A stretch of DNA of 64,000 nt from Priestia abyssalis (GCF_002019595.1 NZ_KV917369.1:4604624-4668623), one strand, 5' to 3'. Counted from the stretch's first letter, positions 24,995 through 34,899 are shown. Notes: generated by a model not told the origin, from the sequence alone. Numbers and translations: made by a program.

Positions 24995-26129
24995 AACCAT
25001 TCTTCATCAAAAAGTTGCTCGTAAACAACTGATCTTTATTTAGTTCTATTCCCTTTTCTTGAACAATTACGTGAAAATGCGGACTCATTCCCGCGTCCAT
25101 AACCAAACTGCGGATTGCCCTGTTTTGTTTACTGACGTCAGAAAAAGGATTCGCCCCGGCATGTTCTTGTAATAGGTCTAAGATTCCAATGGCCAATAAA
25201 AATTCATGTTGTTTTTGAACCGATACGGCCTCTGCTCCTAACCTCTTTCCTTCATCAATAAAACTATCAAGGTGAATATGGGCCGTCAAGTCCATCTGAC
25301 CTGCATGGAGTAATGGATTTGATATTAATTGATGGCGCAAATATCCCCGCAAGCTTCCTCGGTGATGCAATGGATGACGAAGCTCTTCAAATGTATAGCC
25401 ATAATCAATCGTTACCATCATCCCTTGTCGGAACAGGTCATGCAATTCTTTGAGCTTTTCTAACATAACTAGAGGGACTTCCATTCGCTGCCCATCCCGC
25501 AGCTGAAGATTATACTCGTCTGCATACCGCTTAATTTGTTCATTCTTTACAGGCACTAATACCTCTGTCAACTCTTCAAACTCATCGAGCGATACCCAGA
25601 CTTCATACAGTTCTCCCTCTGTCTGTTCAATGACTTCTACAGGAAGAGCATCAAACCATTCATTTGAAAACACTATTCCTTTAAATGACCCAATCGCTGT
25701 CTTCAATTCCTCCAAACTATGAAAATACTCTAGTTTGGGGTATGCTGTAAGATTTTGTTGTTGCTGTTGTTGGTGATAAGAGCTTTTTTCTACTACATAA
25801 TATGTTAGTTTCGAAAATGTATCCGGAGAGAATACCTCCCATTCTCGTAATACGTGGTAAGCAAAGCGGCCGTCTCCTCCTCCTATTTCGCAAATGGCCG
25901 GCGGCACAGCCCCCTGTGCGACAGCTTTGCTGAAAAAGCGGGCCATTATTTTGGCAAAAACGGGAAAGATGTGAGGAGTAGTAAGAAAATCTCCTTCTTT
26001 CCCAACTTTTTCCCTGTCTTTCATATAATAGCCATGTATAGGGTGATACAAAACCTGACTCATAAATTCCGAATAGGGAATTCCTTTTTGCGGCGATTGC
26101 TTAATGAATTGTTTAATCAATTGAATCAC
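24993..26129 (-). CDS. SAM-dependent methyltransferase, MidA/NDUFAF7-like
   Basis: The 378 residues fit the DUF185/Methyltransf_28 family, related to mitochondrial NDUFAF7 (an arginine methyltransferase). Motifs are HPIHGYYM and GDFLTTPHIFPVFAKI near the N-terminus, the SAM-binding EIGGGDGRFAYHVL, and SNEWFDALPVEV. MVTIDYGYTFEEL follows. The substrate in bacteria is unknown. The start is GTG 26129, 6 nt after AAGGTGG. It follows yqgX by 14 nt and is probably cotranscribed with it. Confidence 0.88.
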   Translation of the reverse strand: MIQLIKQFIKQSPQKGIPYSEFMSQVLYHPIHGYYMKDREKVGKEGDFLTTPHIFPVFAKIMARFFSKAVAQGAVPPAICEIGGGDGRFAYHVLREWEVFSPDTFSKLTYYVVEKSSYHQQQQQQNLTAYPKLEYFHSLEELKTAIGSFKGIVFSNEWFDALPVEVIEQTEGELYEVWVSLDEFEELTEVLVPVKNEQIKRYADEYNLQLRDGQRMEVPLVMLEKLKELHDLFRQGMMVTIDYGYTFEELRHPLHHRGSLRGYLRHQLISNPLLHAGQMDLTAHIHLDSFIDEGKRLGAEAVSVQKQHEFLLAIGILDLLQEHAGANPFSDVSKQNRAIRSLVMDAGMSPHFHVIVQEKGIELNKDQLFTSNFLMKNG

Positions 26130-26143
26130 CCTGTTCCACCTTC

Positions 26144-26776
26144 TTAAAAGCCATTTAGAAATGGATTTGTTTCCATTTCATCGCCAATGGTTGTTTCACG
26201 CCCATGTCCGCATAGCACAATCGTATCTTCCGGCAGCACGAGAAGCTTTTTATGAATGCTTTGTAAAAGCTGTTCATGACTCCCTCCCTGTAAATCTGTA
26301 CGTCCGATGCTTCCCTCAAATAACGCATCCCCTGAGGCTACAATTCCCGCCTCTTTGAAATAATACGAAACACTCCCTGGTGAATGGCCTGGAGTCTCGT
26401 AAACTTCACATGTGAAGTCCCCAATGGTTAAGGAACCTTCTTTTGTTAAATGGTGTGTGGCAGCCTTAACCGAGATAGCTCCCATCATAAAAAACTGTGA
26501 GCCATTTAAGGCGGGGTCTGCTAGCCAGTCTTTCTCCTTAACGTGCAGATAGACGGGAAGCTCATATCGTTTGCGTACGTCATCCAACGCTCCGATGTGA
26601 TCAAAGTGAGCATGTGTCAACAAAACAGCCAGAGGGGTCAGCTTTCTCTGTTCCATCAACTGAATAAGTTTTCTTCCTTCTTCACCCGGGTCTACAATTA
26701 AACATTCCTTTTTGTCGTTTTCAATGATATAGCAATTGGTTTGAAGAGGCCCTAATGGTACACGTTGATATTTCAT
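26144..26776 (-). CDS. yqgX: metallo-beta-lactamase fold hydrolase YqgX
   Basis: The 210-residue protein is a glyoxalase II-like hydrolase with the binuclear metal motif THAHFDHIG, further ligands in TPGHSPGS, SGDALFEGSIGRTD and CGHGRET. It starts MKYQRVPLGPLQTNCYII, as in YqgX. The physiological thioester is not known. AAGGAG lies 11 nt before the ATG. Confidence 0.93.
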   Translation of the reverse strand: MKYQRVPLGPLQTNCYIIENDKKECLIVDPGEEGRKLIQLMEQRKLTPLAVLLTHAHFDHIGALDDVRKRYELPVYLHVKEKDWLADPALNGSQFFMMGAISVKAATHHLTKEGSLTIGDFTCEVYETPGHSPGSVSYYFKEAGIVASGDALFEGSIGRTDLQGGSHEQLLQSIHKKLLVLPEDTIVLCGHGRETTIGDEMETNPFLNGF

Positions 26777-27065
26777 ATGTAATCAGTCTCCTTTTAACGT
26801 TCTTTTCAATATTTTACAACAAGTTGTGTGAGGATTAAAAGGAACATCACCTCTTTCGGCATAGAAGTATCCTTTTTCGCCTCGACAAATGTTTTGAAAA
26901 CATTTAAAATAAAAAAGAGTGAAGAAAGCGTTAGCAATTATAAAGTGAAGCTCCGTTAAAGAAAGATGCTGTTTTTTCATGATTCATTCCGATGAACTTA
27001 AAACCAGTATTATACTTTAATACAGCTAAGCGAAACGATACTCATTATACAAAGGAGGGCTTTTC

Positions 27066-27239
27066 ATGGGTCTTATGGTCATCTTCGCACTTACGGCAAT
27101 CCTTGCTCTATACGGAGCTTTTACAGCATTGCGCAACAAAAATTTCCTCGGAGTAGGATTTGCCTTAGCGACAGTTGCAGTTTTCGGATGGTTTACCGTC
27201 ATGACTTTGTTACATCATGGATTCCCGGCTGCCCACTAA
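27066..27239 (+). CDS. yqgW: DUF2759 small membrane protein YqgW
   Basis: A short gene of 57 residues reads MGLMVIFALTAILALYGAF, then a second hydrophobic segment and the end LLHHGFPAAH. It matches the DUF2759/YqgW family, function unknown. A perfect AAAGGAGGG lies 6 nt before the ATG, and a strong terminator follows. Confidence 0.9.
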   Translation: MGLMVIFALTAILALYGAFTALRNKNFLGVGFALATVAVFGWFTVMTLLHHGFPAAH

Positions 27240-27257
27240 TGAACAATTGAATTACAT

Positions 27258-27299
27258 AAAAAAACAAGCCGCTGCCCGTATAAAGCGGCTTGTTTTTTT
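27258..27299 (+). terminator. terminator of yqgW
   Basis: AAACAAGCCGCT pairs with AGCGGCTTGTTT around a 10-nt loop, followed by T4-5. A7 on the left lets it act on the minus strand too. Confidence 0.9.
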
Positions 27300-27398
27300 A
27301 GCATGATTCAACGGACGCTGAAAGTCTGTTCAGCTCATCTAACCATCAGTCTCATCTTTGCCAGCAGTTTCTGTATATCGACTGATGGATGTGTCTAT

Positions 27399-28496
27399 TT
27401 AGGTGAATTCAATAATAGAAATGATTTTTTTTGTTTTTAAATCTATAATTTTTTCAGACTGGTATCCCATAAGACCTAATTGGCCATTTGGCGACAACTT
27501 AAAAGGAACATTGTCTATTTGGTCAAATATCACTTCTTTCTTTCCTGTTTTCAAGGAAAAGGAGAGAAGTTCAAAACCTTCTTCTTCCGCCATTGTTTCT
27601 AATGCCCTTGGCTGGAAGATGTAAAACATGTCATTGACTGGATTAAATTGATGATAAGGAATAATCCATCCTGAAATATCTGAAACAAGAGGCATGGAAA
27701 AACTTTGTATTTTTTGTAATGTATCACTTTTATAAAACGTATACACTCCGCTTCCTTCTTCACCCTGTTGTAGTTCCATCGTTAATAAAGTTCCAGGAAA
27801 GGCGGAAAAACTTACAATTTCATTAAGCACCTGTTTTTCTTCTTTTGTATGAACATCGTGAACAAGAAGAGGAACATCTCCCAACGGATCGTCTTGGTTG
27901 ATAGGAATATAGGCCAGGACAGATTGTGTAAGCCATTGAGCAAAAGGCTGAGAAAGCATATACTTTTCGTGGGTTTTGTTGGAAAGGTCTAAAAGAAATG
28001 ATTGAAACGTCCAATCCTCGAAAAACGAGGTAACGAAGACTTGATCCTGGTGATATGGATTCCACACATACTGAACATCAAAAGAATCCATTTGAAAGGA
28101 TTGGATGATTTCACCTTGCTGATTTAAAAAAAGCAGTTCTGCTTGCTGATCTGATATAGTCGTTTGAATCAAAAAATATGTATGGTCACGGTTGGCTTTT
28201 ACTGAAATGATTCGATTTTCACTTTCAAAAAAACGTTTTTTTTCACCTGTATAAATATTGTACAAATAAATGCGAGAGCCTTTTTCGTCATCCTCCATGA
28301 CTAGAACCGATTCATCATCATACCAATCGCCAACAGAGAAGAAGGAAGAACCATCAACCTTCAATGCTTTGATGGATGGGGATTGCTTAACTGGCTGCGG
28401 ATTCTGTTCACCATCCTTCGTTCCCTCTGCTGAATGGAGCTCGCACCCTGCAAGTATACATAGTATAAACAATAATACATAAACTTTTTTCCCCAT
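27399..28496 (-). CDS. yqgU: lipoprotein YqgU
   Basis: The 365-residue protein starts with a lipoprotein signal peptide; the lipobox is LAGC, so the mature protein is lipid-anchored outside the membrane. The body is a beta-propeller-like series of repeats (SVGDWYDDESVLVM, IYLYNIYTGEKK, VWNPYHQDQVFV). It matches YqgU, function unknown. ATG 28496 lies 8 nt after AAAGGTGG. It is transcribed toward yqgW. Confidence 0.85.
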   Translation of the reverse strand: MGKKVYVLLFILCILAGCELHSAEGTKDGEQNPQPVKQSPSIKALKVDGSSFFSVGDWYDDESVLVMEDDEKGSRIYLYNIYTGEKKRFFESENRIISVKANRDHTYFLIQTTISDQQAELLFLNQQGEIIQSFQMDSFDVQYVWNPYHQDQVFVTSFFEDWTFQSFLLDLSNKTHEKYMLSQPFAQWLTQSVLAYIPINQDDPLGDVPLLVHDVHTKEEKQVLNEIVSFSAFPGTLLTMELQQGEEGSGVYTFYKSDTLQKIQSFSMPLVSDISGWIIPYHQFNPVNDMFYIFQPRALETMAEEEGFELLSFSLKTGKKEVIFDQIDNVPFKLSPNGQLGLMGYQSEKIIDLKTKKIISIIEFT

Positions 28497-28564
28497 CAAC
28501 AAAACCACCTTTACCCTTCATATTCCTATGATAGTATGTTCCTAACCATTTTTCCACTCCATCC

Positions 28565-28597
28565 AAAAAAAGCTTTGACACACAAGGCATCAAAGCT
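28565..28597 (-). terminator. terminator of yqgS
   Basis: AGCTTTGA pairs with TCAAAGCT around an 11-nt loop and runs into T6 on the minus strand. Confidence 0.85.
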
Positions 28598-28602
28598 CCT
28601 TC

Positions 28603-30495
28603 TCACTCCTTTACCATTCCTTTTTCAGGGCGGTAGTCCGTGCCTTCATAAAAACGGAGTAAATCACCATATACAATTTTATCTGAATAGTCCAGCTCTT
28701 GCTTAGCTTTTTTCATATAAGGTTGACAAAACTCCACATCTATTTCTTCTTCTGTTTTTTTGTCATAACATTTATTGTCTGTATATACGTATTTCCCCGT
28801 AACAAAGCTCCCATCACGCAAGACGACAAAGTCCATCTTTTCTTCTGAAAACAAATCGGTACCAAAATGAACATCATCTTTCGTATCGATTCCAAGAAGG
28901 TGCAGAATGGTCGGTTTTAAATCGATTTGGCCCGCTGCCGTATGGATGGTTCCCTTATGCTCTCCTCCCGGAATATGGATGATAAGCGGGACGCGCTGCA
29001 GTTGTGTTGAGACAAATGGGGTTACTTCTTTCCCTAAATATTGGCTCATGGCTACATTATGATTTTGCGATATACCGTAATGGTCACCATACATAATGAT
29101 AATGGAGTCATCATAAAGACCTTCTTCTTTCAAACGGGTAATGAAGTACTTAACCGCCTCATCAGTATAACGAACCGTGGGAAAATAACGATTTAATGTA
29201 CGGCTGTTAGAATCATATTCATCAACCATTTTGTCTTCTTCATTTAACTCGAATGGAAAGTGATTGGTCAATGTAATGAATTTTGTATAAAACGGCTGCG
29301 GTAATGACTTCAAATGCTCAATGGATTGATCAAAAAAGTCAGTGTCCTTTAAGCCCCAGCCAATCGAATTTTCCGAGTTCACTTCATAATCGCTTAAAGA
29401 GAAATAACGATCAAACCCTAATTTAGGATACATAATATCACGGTTCCAAAAGCTTTTATTGTTAGCATGCAGCATGGCTGTGTAGTACCCTTGTTGTTTC
29501 AAAATTTCTGGAGTGGCGTTGTATTCATTGCTTGAATGGGTAAAAAATACCGACCCGCGCCCAAGTGAATATAATGAATTTTCCACAAGAAATTCCGCAT
29601 CCGATGTTTTGCCTTGCCCTGTTTGATGATAAAAATTATCAAAATAATAGCTTTCCTTCAAGAAATTATTTAAAAACGGTGTAATCTCTTTTCCATTAAT
29701 CTTTTCGTTGATGACAAAACTTTGAGTAGATTCCAATGAAATTAAAATGACATTTTTCCCTTTTGCTATACCGAACAGTTCGTCATTGGGTTCCTTTTGG
29801 TTTGCTTTCAAATAATTTTCGATTTCCACGAATTCACTGCTGTCTGCCATCGCTCTTTGCGCTTTTGATTTTGATTGTAAAAGGGCATCATAAATGTGGT
29901 AATTATAAGTTCCAAGGTTTTTCACCAGCATTTCGCGATCAAATGTACGTGTCAATAGTTCAGGCCTTTCTGATTCCGCCAATGCCAAATTTGAAACAAA
30001 AATAGCTGTAACAGCAATGTAATAAGCAAAACGCTCTTTTTTATTGAACACAGAAGCGGAAGCATTGCTGTTTAAGCGGCGGGCCATCCATGCTAAAAAC
30101 AAGACATCTGCAAACATCAGTACATCGCTTATTTTGAACAGCTCAAATGCACTATTTTTCAAATCTCCCATGTTGCTCGTCTGGAACAAAACAGGCCATG
30201 TCAAAAAATCATTAAAAAAGCGATAAAACATTACATTTCCAAATAAAACAAAAGAGATGATGAAACTTGCGATTACTATGTAACGGTTCCTTCTTTTTTT
30301 CGTTTTAAAAAATAATCCGGCTCCTAACACCAACAGCAAAAAACTGAGCGGGTTGATAAATAGGATTACTTCTTGTTTCACGTTTTCAATTTCAATATTA
30401 AAGCTTGTTTTGTAAACAATATACGTTTTTAGCCATAATAAACATACGGCTGTTAAAATAAATGATAGCTTGGATAGTGACACTCTAAGCTTCAA
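28603..30495 (-). CDS. yqgS: lipoteichoic acid synthase-type enzyme YqgS
   Basis: This 630-residue LtaS-family protein polymerises glycerol phosphate from phosphatidylglycerol. Five N-terminal membrane helices (residues 1-175) are followed by a large extracellular sulfatase-like domain. Visible are the metal-binding ISLES (about 252-256), the nucleophile Thr297 in GQGKTSDAEF, and later YGDHYGIS. B. subtilis has four paralogues (LtaS, YfnI, YqgS, YvgJ); position assigns this one to YqgS, linked to sporulation there. Confidence 0.93.
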   Translation of the reverse strand: MKLRVSLSKLSFILTAVCLLWLKTYIVYKTSFNIEIENVKQEVILFINPLSFLLLVLGAGLFFKTKKRRNRYIVIASFIISFVLFGNVMFYRFFNDFLTWPVLFQTSNMGDLKNSAFELFKISDVLMFADVLFLAWMARRLNSNASASVFNKKERFAYYIAVTAIFVSNLALAESERPELLTRTFDREMLVKNLGTYNYHIYDALLQSKSKAQRAMADSSEFVEIENYLKANQKEPNDELFGIAKGKNVILISLESTQSFVINEKINGKEITPFLNNFLKESYYFDNFYHQTGQGKTSDAEFLVENSLYSLGRGSVFFTHSSNEYNATPEILKQQGYYTAMLHANNKSFWNRDIMYPKLGFDRYFSLSDYEVNSENSIGWGLKDTDFFDQSIEHLKSLPQPFYTKFITLTNHFPFELNEEDKMVDEYDSNSRTLNRYFPTVRYTDEAVKYFITRLKEEGLYDDSIIIMYGDHYGISQNHNVAMSQYLGKEVTPFVSTQLQRVPLIIHIPGGEHKGTIHTAAGQIDLKPTILHLLGIDTKDDVHFGTDLFSEEKMDFVVLRDGSFVTGKYVYTDNKCYDKKTEEEIDVEFCQPYMKKAKQELDYSDKIVYGDLLRFYEGTDYRPEKGMVKE

Positions 30496-30569
30496 ATCCG
30501 TACCTCCTTAACCATCCGTCATATTGCTGTTATATTACTAAAAACAGCATTGCCTAAATGGCCTAACTA

Positions 30570-30598
30570 ATCTTAATGTTTTTTTTACAAAAATGCAA
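30570..30598 (-). promoter_or_regulatory. sigma-A type promoter of yqgS
   Basis: TTGCAT and TAAGAT are 17 nt apart on the minus strand, about 75 nt before the start. The gap 30496-30809 otherwise contains only the glcK terminator. Confidence 0.5.
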
Positions 30599-30723
30599 TT
30601 CTTTCTCCAAAGTAGGAAGATAGAATAGTAATGTTACTGTTTTATTCATTTCATTATTAAATTAGACGGATTCATCTGGAAAAAGTTTCGAAAAAGGTTT
30701 AATTCTAAATATTCTGAATCAAA

Positions 30724-30768
30724 AAGTTAAAAGCTGTCCTTTTTATAAAAAGGACAGCTTTTAACTTT
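30724..30768. terminator. terminator of glcK
   Basis: A palindrome of about 20 bp (AAAGTTAAAAGCTGTCCTTT with its complement) lies 42 nt after glcK. Confidence 0.8.
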
Positions 30769-30809
30769 CAATGAAAAGGAAAACGTTTGCCATTATATCG
30801 GAACGCACA

Positions 30810-31784
30810 TTACGCCTGATTCATTTTCTCTTTTGCTAACCAAGCTCCGCCAATAACCCCTGCATCATTCCCTAAAGTAGCAATCGTTAATTCCGCTCCT
30901 TCAGCCACTCTTGGAAAAGCAAATCGCTTAAATTGCTCTTTTAAAGGATTCAACAATGTATCTCGCGCTTTTGATACACCGCCGCCAATGACGATTTTTT
31001 CAGGATTCAATCCATTTGAAAGGTTTGCAAGAGCCAACCCTAAATGAAAAGCCAAATCGTTGACGACATGAAGAGCCAGCTCATCTTGTGCCTTTGCCGC
31101 ATCAAAGATCATCTTTGCCGTTATCATTTCATTATCACTATACGCTTCACGTAAAACACTTGGCGTTGTAGTCGTTTCAAGCGCATGCATGCCTAAACGA
31201 ACAACACCTGTTGCTGAAGCTACTGTTTCTAAACACCCTGTTTTACCGCAATTACAAGGTGCTCCTCCTTCTGGAACAGATGTTACGTGCCCAATTTCTC
31301 CGGCTGCTCCATTGACACCATGAATAATGGAACCGTTTGCGATTATTCCGCCGCCGACTCCTGTACCAAGTGTTACACAAAGCAAGTCTTTTGCTCCTTC
31401 CCCTGCACCTTTCCACATTTCTCCGATTGCCGCGATGTTCGCATCATTATCGACCACCACTGGAAGGGACGTTTCCATTTCAAGACGATCCTTTAACGGA
31501 AAATTGCTCCATCCAAGGTTTACCGCTACATAAAGGGAACCGTTTGCAGAATTGACAGGCCCAGGCGCTCCAATCCCAATTGCCTCCAGTTTATTTTGGG
31601 GCTGGCCCAGGTCAACGAGTTTTTGGTCAATTGCCTTTGCAATATCTGTCGGAATGTTTTTACCTTCTTCAGCAATATTAGTTGGGATTTCCCACTTTTC
31701 AATAATCTCACCATAATGATTAACAAACGCCATTTTAATTGTTGTCCCGCCGACATCAACACCCACTAGCCATTTTTCATTCAT
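30810..31784 (-). CDS. glcK: glucokinase GlcK (ROK family)
   Basis: GlcK phosphorylates glucose with ATP in the cytosol. The 324 residues have the ATP-site motif VGVDVGGTTIK, catalytic Asp in VVDNDANIAAIGE, the ROK signature GAAGEIGHVTS and the zinc site CNCGKTGCLE. Length equals that of B. subtilis GlcK (321) within a few residues. Start ATG 31784 lies one nt after the yqgQ stop, with AAAAGGATG inside the end of yqgQ, so translation is coupled. It is part of gluP-yqgQ-glcK. Confidence 0.96.
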   Translation of the reverse strand: MNEKWLVGVDVGGTTIKMAFVNHYGEIIEKWEIPTNIAEEGKNIPTDIAKAIDQKLVDLGQPQNKLEAIGIGAPGPVNSANGSLYVAVNLGWSNFPLKDRLEMETSLPVVVDNDANIAAIGEMWKGAGEGAKDLLCVTLGTGVGGGIIANGSIIHGVNGAAGEIGHVTSVPEGGAPCNCGKTGCLETVASATGVVRLGMHALETTTTPSVLREAYSDNEMITAKMIFDAAKAQDELALHVVNDLAFHLGLALANLSNGLNPEKIVIGGGVSKARDTLLNPLKEQFKRFAFPRVAEGAELTIATLGNDAGVIGGAWLAKEKMNQA

Positions 31785-31785
31785 A

Positions 31786-31992
31786 TCATTTCATCCTTTT
31801 TTCTTTTTGAATTTGTATTTCTTGACGAAGCAGCAATACAGCTGTTTGGTAATCTCTCACTTCTATCAATTGTGATTGAAATAGCTCCCTTAATTCTGCT
31901 TCCATTAGCTCCAAATCAGCTACACGATCCCCTATGTATATGATCGTTCCGTATTTTTTCAACAACTGTTGCACATCATAAATTGTTTTCAT
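31786..31992 (-). CDS. yqgQ: DUF910 protein YqgQ
   Basis: This 68-residue helical protein starts MKTIYDVQQLLKKYGTIIYIG and has DRVADLELMEAELRELF. It is YqgQ, a three-helix protein with a known fold in B. subtilis, proposed to bind nucleic acid; function is unproven. ATG 31992 follows ACAGGTG; the ORF could extend 6 codons but lacks a site there. Middle gene of gluP-yqgQ-glcK. Confidence 0.9.
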   Translation of the reverse strand: MKTIYDVQQLLKKYGTIIYIGDRVADLELMEAELRELFQSQLIEVRDYQTAVLLLRQEIQIQKEKRMK

Positions 31993-32064
31993 ATCTTCAC
32001 CTGTTTTCATAGTTAGAACATGTACATAATAAAGTATAAAGGAAAGTTAAATCCCGTCAAGAAT

Positions 32065-33600
32065 CTATTGAACGGCTCTTTGAACTTGCGTTAACAATTG
32101 ACGGTATTGTTCATTTTCAGACTGAAGCGCGACAGCCCGTTCAATAGAAACTTTGGCTTTTTCCAACTCTCCTGTATTAAAATAAATTAGGGCCAAATTA
32201 TAGTGGGCTTCATGAAAATCAGGATTGTATTGTACAGCTTTCTCAAGGTTCCTCTTTCCCATTTCAATCTCGTCTTTTTTTATTTGTGCATAGGAAAGTA
32301 GAAAGTAGATGCGGCTATCTTGAATCCCGTTTTCCTGAAATGGGATTAACACATGCATCGCCTGATCATATCGTTCCTCTTCATTCAATGTCCGGGCAAC
32401 CCTCAATGCATACTCCGTATCTTTTTCTAAGTTACGAGGACTAAAGCCGTAAAATAATAATGCTGTGACAAGGGTGACGCTTATCATCAGTCCCAGCAAC
32501 TGCTCTTTACGGTTCTTATGTTTTGGAAGCGAAACGATATGAGCTGCAAGAAAGCCTCCTGCTAATCCTCCGATATGGCCCGCATTATCAATTCCGGGAA
32601 CGATAAATCCAAAAATAAGATTGACCACAATCACAGCTATAATGTTATAGCCCATCGTTCGCAAAAACAATTGACGATGAGTTTTCCCTAAATAAAGCAA
32701 AGCTCCAAAGCACCCGAAAATGGCGCCCGACGCTCCGGCAGATACAGAAGAACTAAATAGAAAGCTGCCTAACACACCCGTAAAGCCGGAAAATAAGTAA
32801 ATAAACAAAAATCGAAAATTCCCATATATTTTTTCCACAAGAGGGCCTAAATAATAGAGAGCAAAGCTATTCATTAATAAATGAAGCATCCCTATATGCA
32901 AAAAAATAGGCGTGATAAACCGCCACCATTCCCCGTCAAAAATAAAAGGGTTGAACTTTGCACCGTTTTCAATCAGCGTCACTGTATTTTCGCTTCCGCC
33001 TCTAAATTCCAATAGTCCAAACATTATGATTTGAACAGCAAGTAAAAGAAACGCCCAAAAAGGCTTTCCATATTCAAAAAGCTCTTTTTCTTCCTTTTTC
33101 TTGCTGTTTATGTATGTCACAACTTGCTGCTTTACATGTTCTATATGAACGAATAACTGGTCATCCTCTATGAGAGGATCGTTAAAAGAGCTGCCTAATA
33201 ATTGCTCATATCCTTCCCTGCTATTGGACTCCGTCCATAACATGGTTTTCACTTGCGCAGGAGCTTTTCCCTCCATCATTTGTTCTGCCTTCGGGACAGG
33301 ATTCCATTCATTGATCGGCTCATAATCACTAACATAAATATTTTGAACGTGCAGGTGTTTCTTAAACCATTGCTTTCGCAGATGCTCCGCCTTTGCGTAT
33401 ACATATTGGATATCTTGTTCTATTATATTAGCCCAAGGAAAGCTGTGGCGCACGAGGCGTATGATTGTTGCCGGTGTTCGATGATTTGCCAGCATCCATA
33501 CTTCTTGAAAGTCTTTCGATATGTTAATCATTTCATATTCGCCTTCAACAGCCAGCTTCTTTAAGGTTGACCAAAACAGCCAATCTTGCCTTATCGTCAA
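32065..33600 (-). CDS. gluP: rhomboid protease GluP with TPR tail
   Basis: The 511-residue membrane protein is an intramembrane serine protease. The N-terminal cytosolic domain (1-175) is followed by the rhomboid core with GEWWRFITPIFLHIGMLHLLMN, the catalytic Ser in SAGASGAIFG and His in NAGHIGG. Two to three TPR repeats form the C-terminus (YNLALIYFNTGELEKAK). In B. subtilis it cleaves the MgtE magnesium transporter, with FtsH. TTG 33600 is the likely start, 9 nt after AGGGGGAG; TTG 33609 touches that site. Confidence 0.93.
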   Translation of the reverse strand: MTIRQDWLFWSTLKKLAVEGEYEMINISKDFQEVWMLANHRTPATIIRLVRHSFPWANIIEQDIQYVYAKAEHLRKQWFKKHLHVQNIYVSDYEPINEWNPVPKAEQMMEGKAPAQVKTMLWTESNSREGYEQLLGSSFNDPLIEDDQLFVHIEHVKQQVVTYINSKKKEEKELFEYGKPFWAFLLLAVQIIMFGLLEFRGGSENTVTLIENGAKFNPFIFDGEWWRFITPIFLHIGMLHLLMNSFALYYLGPLVEKIYGNFRFLFIYLFSGFTGVLGSFLFSSSVSAGASGAIFGCFGALLYLGKTHRQLFLRTMGYNIIAVIVVNLIFGFIVPGIDNAGHIGGLAGGFLAAHIVSLPKHKNRKEQLLGLMISVTLVTALLFYGFSPRNLEKDTEYALRVARTLNEEERYDQAMHVLIPFQENGIQDSRIYFLLSYAQIKKDEIEMGKRNLEKAVQYNPDFHEAHYNLALIYFNTGELEKAKVSIERAVALQSENEQYRQLLTQVQRAVQ

Positions 33601-33740
33601 TGTATTCAACTCCCCCTACAAGATTCTTCTCTCTAACGGACAACAATGTCACATGGAACGCAATTCTACTTTATCTAATGTAACCATCGCAAAAAAAGAT
33701 AAAAAAAGCAACTATATAAAAGAGTTGAAGTTTAGATTTT

Positions 33741-33779
33741 AAACTATGACATGAACGTTCTTTGATCATGTCATAGTTT
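33741..33779. repeat. palindrome in the gluP-yqgO interval
   Basis: AAACTATGACATG and its exact complement are separated by 13 nt. It may act as a terminator or transcript-end stabiliser. Confidence 0.65.
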
Positions 33780-33799
33780 CTAGATCGATCTATATACAT

Positions 33800-33840
33800 A
33801 AAGAATGGAACATGGATTTTTTATCCATGTTCCATTCTTT
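33800..33840. terminator. palindrome at the end of yqgO
   Basis: AAAGAATGGAACATGGAT pairs perfectly with its complement around 5 nt and includes part of the yqgO stop codon. It is T-rich in the loop but has no T-run after the stem. Confidence 0.6.
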
Positions 33841-34018
33841 ACGCCGGAAATATTTGCTTCAATAAGCGTTCCCGTACAAAAGGCATATTAAAAAAGGTAC
33901 GAACGGCAAATTCGCGAATCATTTGACTCGACAATACAACATTTAATAAACGATAGCGTTTGCGGTAACCGAGAAAAATCATAAAACTAACAAGCAATAA
34001 TGTCAGGACACGTTGCAT
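33839..34018 (-). CDS. yqgO: small protein YqgO
   Basis: This 59-residue basic protein starts MQRVLTLLLVSFMIFLGYRK, one membrane segment, followed by REFAVRTFFNMPFVRERLLK. It matches YqgO by position and size; function is unknown. AAGGGAGG lies 8 nt before the ATG. Confidence 0.75.
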   Translation of the reverse strand: MQRVLTLLLVSFMIFLGYRKRYRLLNVVLSSQMIREFAVRTFFNMPFVRERLLKQIFPA

Positions 34019-34107
34019 CTCATTTACCTCCCTTATTATTACTTTTTCACATTGTTTCGATTTTTATCCATATATTCCATCATTCATCCGCTAATAGAAA
34101 TTTCACT

Positions 34108-34899
34108 TTATCCGATCCATCCATACCATACAGCACCAAGGAAAACCGCCGCTAGATTAGAAAGACCGTTTACTACATCATTATTAATAAACTTTACACC
34201 TTGTATTGGGACTGTAGCGGTATGACAGTGGCTGTAACGCTCCGTTTCAATGCCGCATCTAGGACATTTGTAAGTGATTTGGACGAGAGCTCCTAATACG
34301 GTATCTATCATGTTCCCGATAAATCCAAAAATCGTTACGATCACCACATCTGTGCCCTTCAAAGAAAATGAAAGAAGATACGCTGTCAACACAATTAATA
34401 AGGAACCACAGATCCCCGCTAAAGTTCCCAATAAAGATACAGCCCCGGAAGTCCCGCGCTCCACTTGCTGGAAGGTCGTAAGTAAATACGGCTTTCCCTT
34501 ACTAAGTGTCCCAATCTCTGACGCCCAAGTATCGGAATTCGCTGCAGCCAAGCTAATAATAAAAAGCAGTTCAAACAAAGAAGATTCAGTGACGGCAAAC
34601 AACAAGCCCATAAGAGCCGCTCCTCCGCCATTAACCATCACTTGGATAAAATCCCTTGCATTGTTTTTTTCTAATTTATCTTCGAGTACCTTTTTCTGGC
34701 CTTTTTTAAATTTGCTCCAAAAGGTAGATGTGCCAAAAAATAAACCAAGCAACAGCAACCCGCTTAACCCAAAACCGGCATAAACGGCTCCTCCCACCAG
34801 CACAGCCCCAACAGCACCCGATACAGATAAGGCCTTCCACCAAAAAGCTAACAGAGACAGCACCATAACTCCTATGTAAACAAACAGGGGTTCAACCAT
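34108..34899 (-). CDS. DUF92 family membrane protein
   Basis: The 263-residue protein has about six membrane segments. It carries the DUF92 motifs FFGTSTFWSKFKKGQK, AAANSDTWASEIGTLSKGKP and RGTSGAVSLLGT. A metal-like pair follows in YKCPRCGIETERYSHCH. The family includes the plant phytyl-phosphate kinase VTE6, so a CTP-dependent lipid kinase role is possible but unproven here. The ATG overlaps the end of yqgN by 8 nt. Confidence 0.85.
   Translation of the reverse strand: MVEPLFVYIGVMVLSLLAFWWKALSVSGAVGAVLVGGAVYAGFGLSGLLLLGLFFGTSTFWSKFKKGQKKVLEDKLEKNNARDFIQVMVNGGGAALMGLLFAVTESSLFELLFIISLAAANSDTWASEIGTLSKGKPYLLTTFQQVERGTSGAVSLLGTLAGICGSLLIVLTAYLLSFSLKGTDVVIVTIFGFIGNMIDTVLGALVQITYKCPRCGIETERYSHCHTATVPIQGVKFINNDVVNGLSNLAAVFLGAVWYGWIG

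Noticed and set aside
26783..26980. Minus-strand ORF of 65 codons with several Cys, upstream of yqgX
   Set aside because: It has no convincing ribosome site and its end lies on the yqgX ribosome site. I know no family like it. It could be real, but the support is too weak to annotate.
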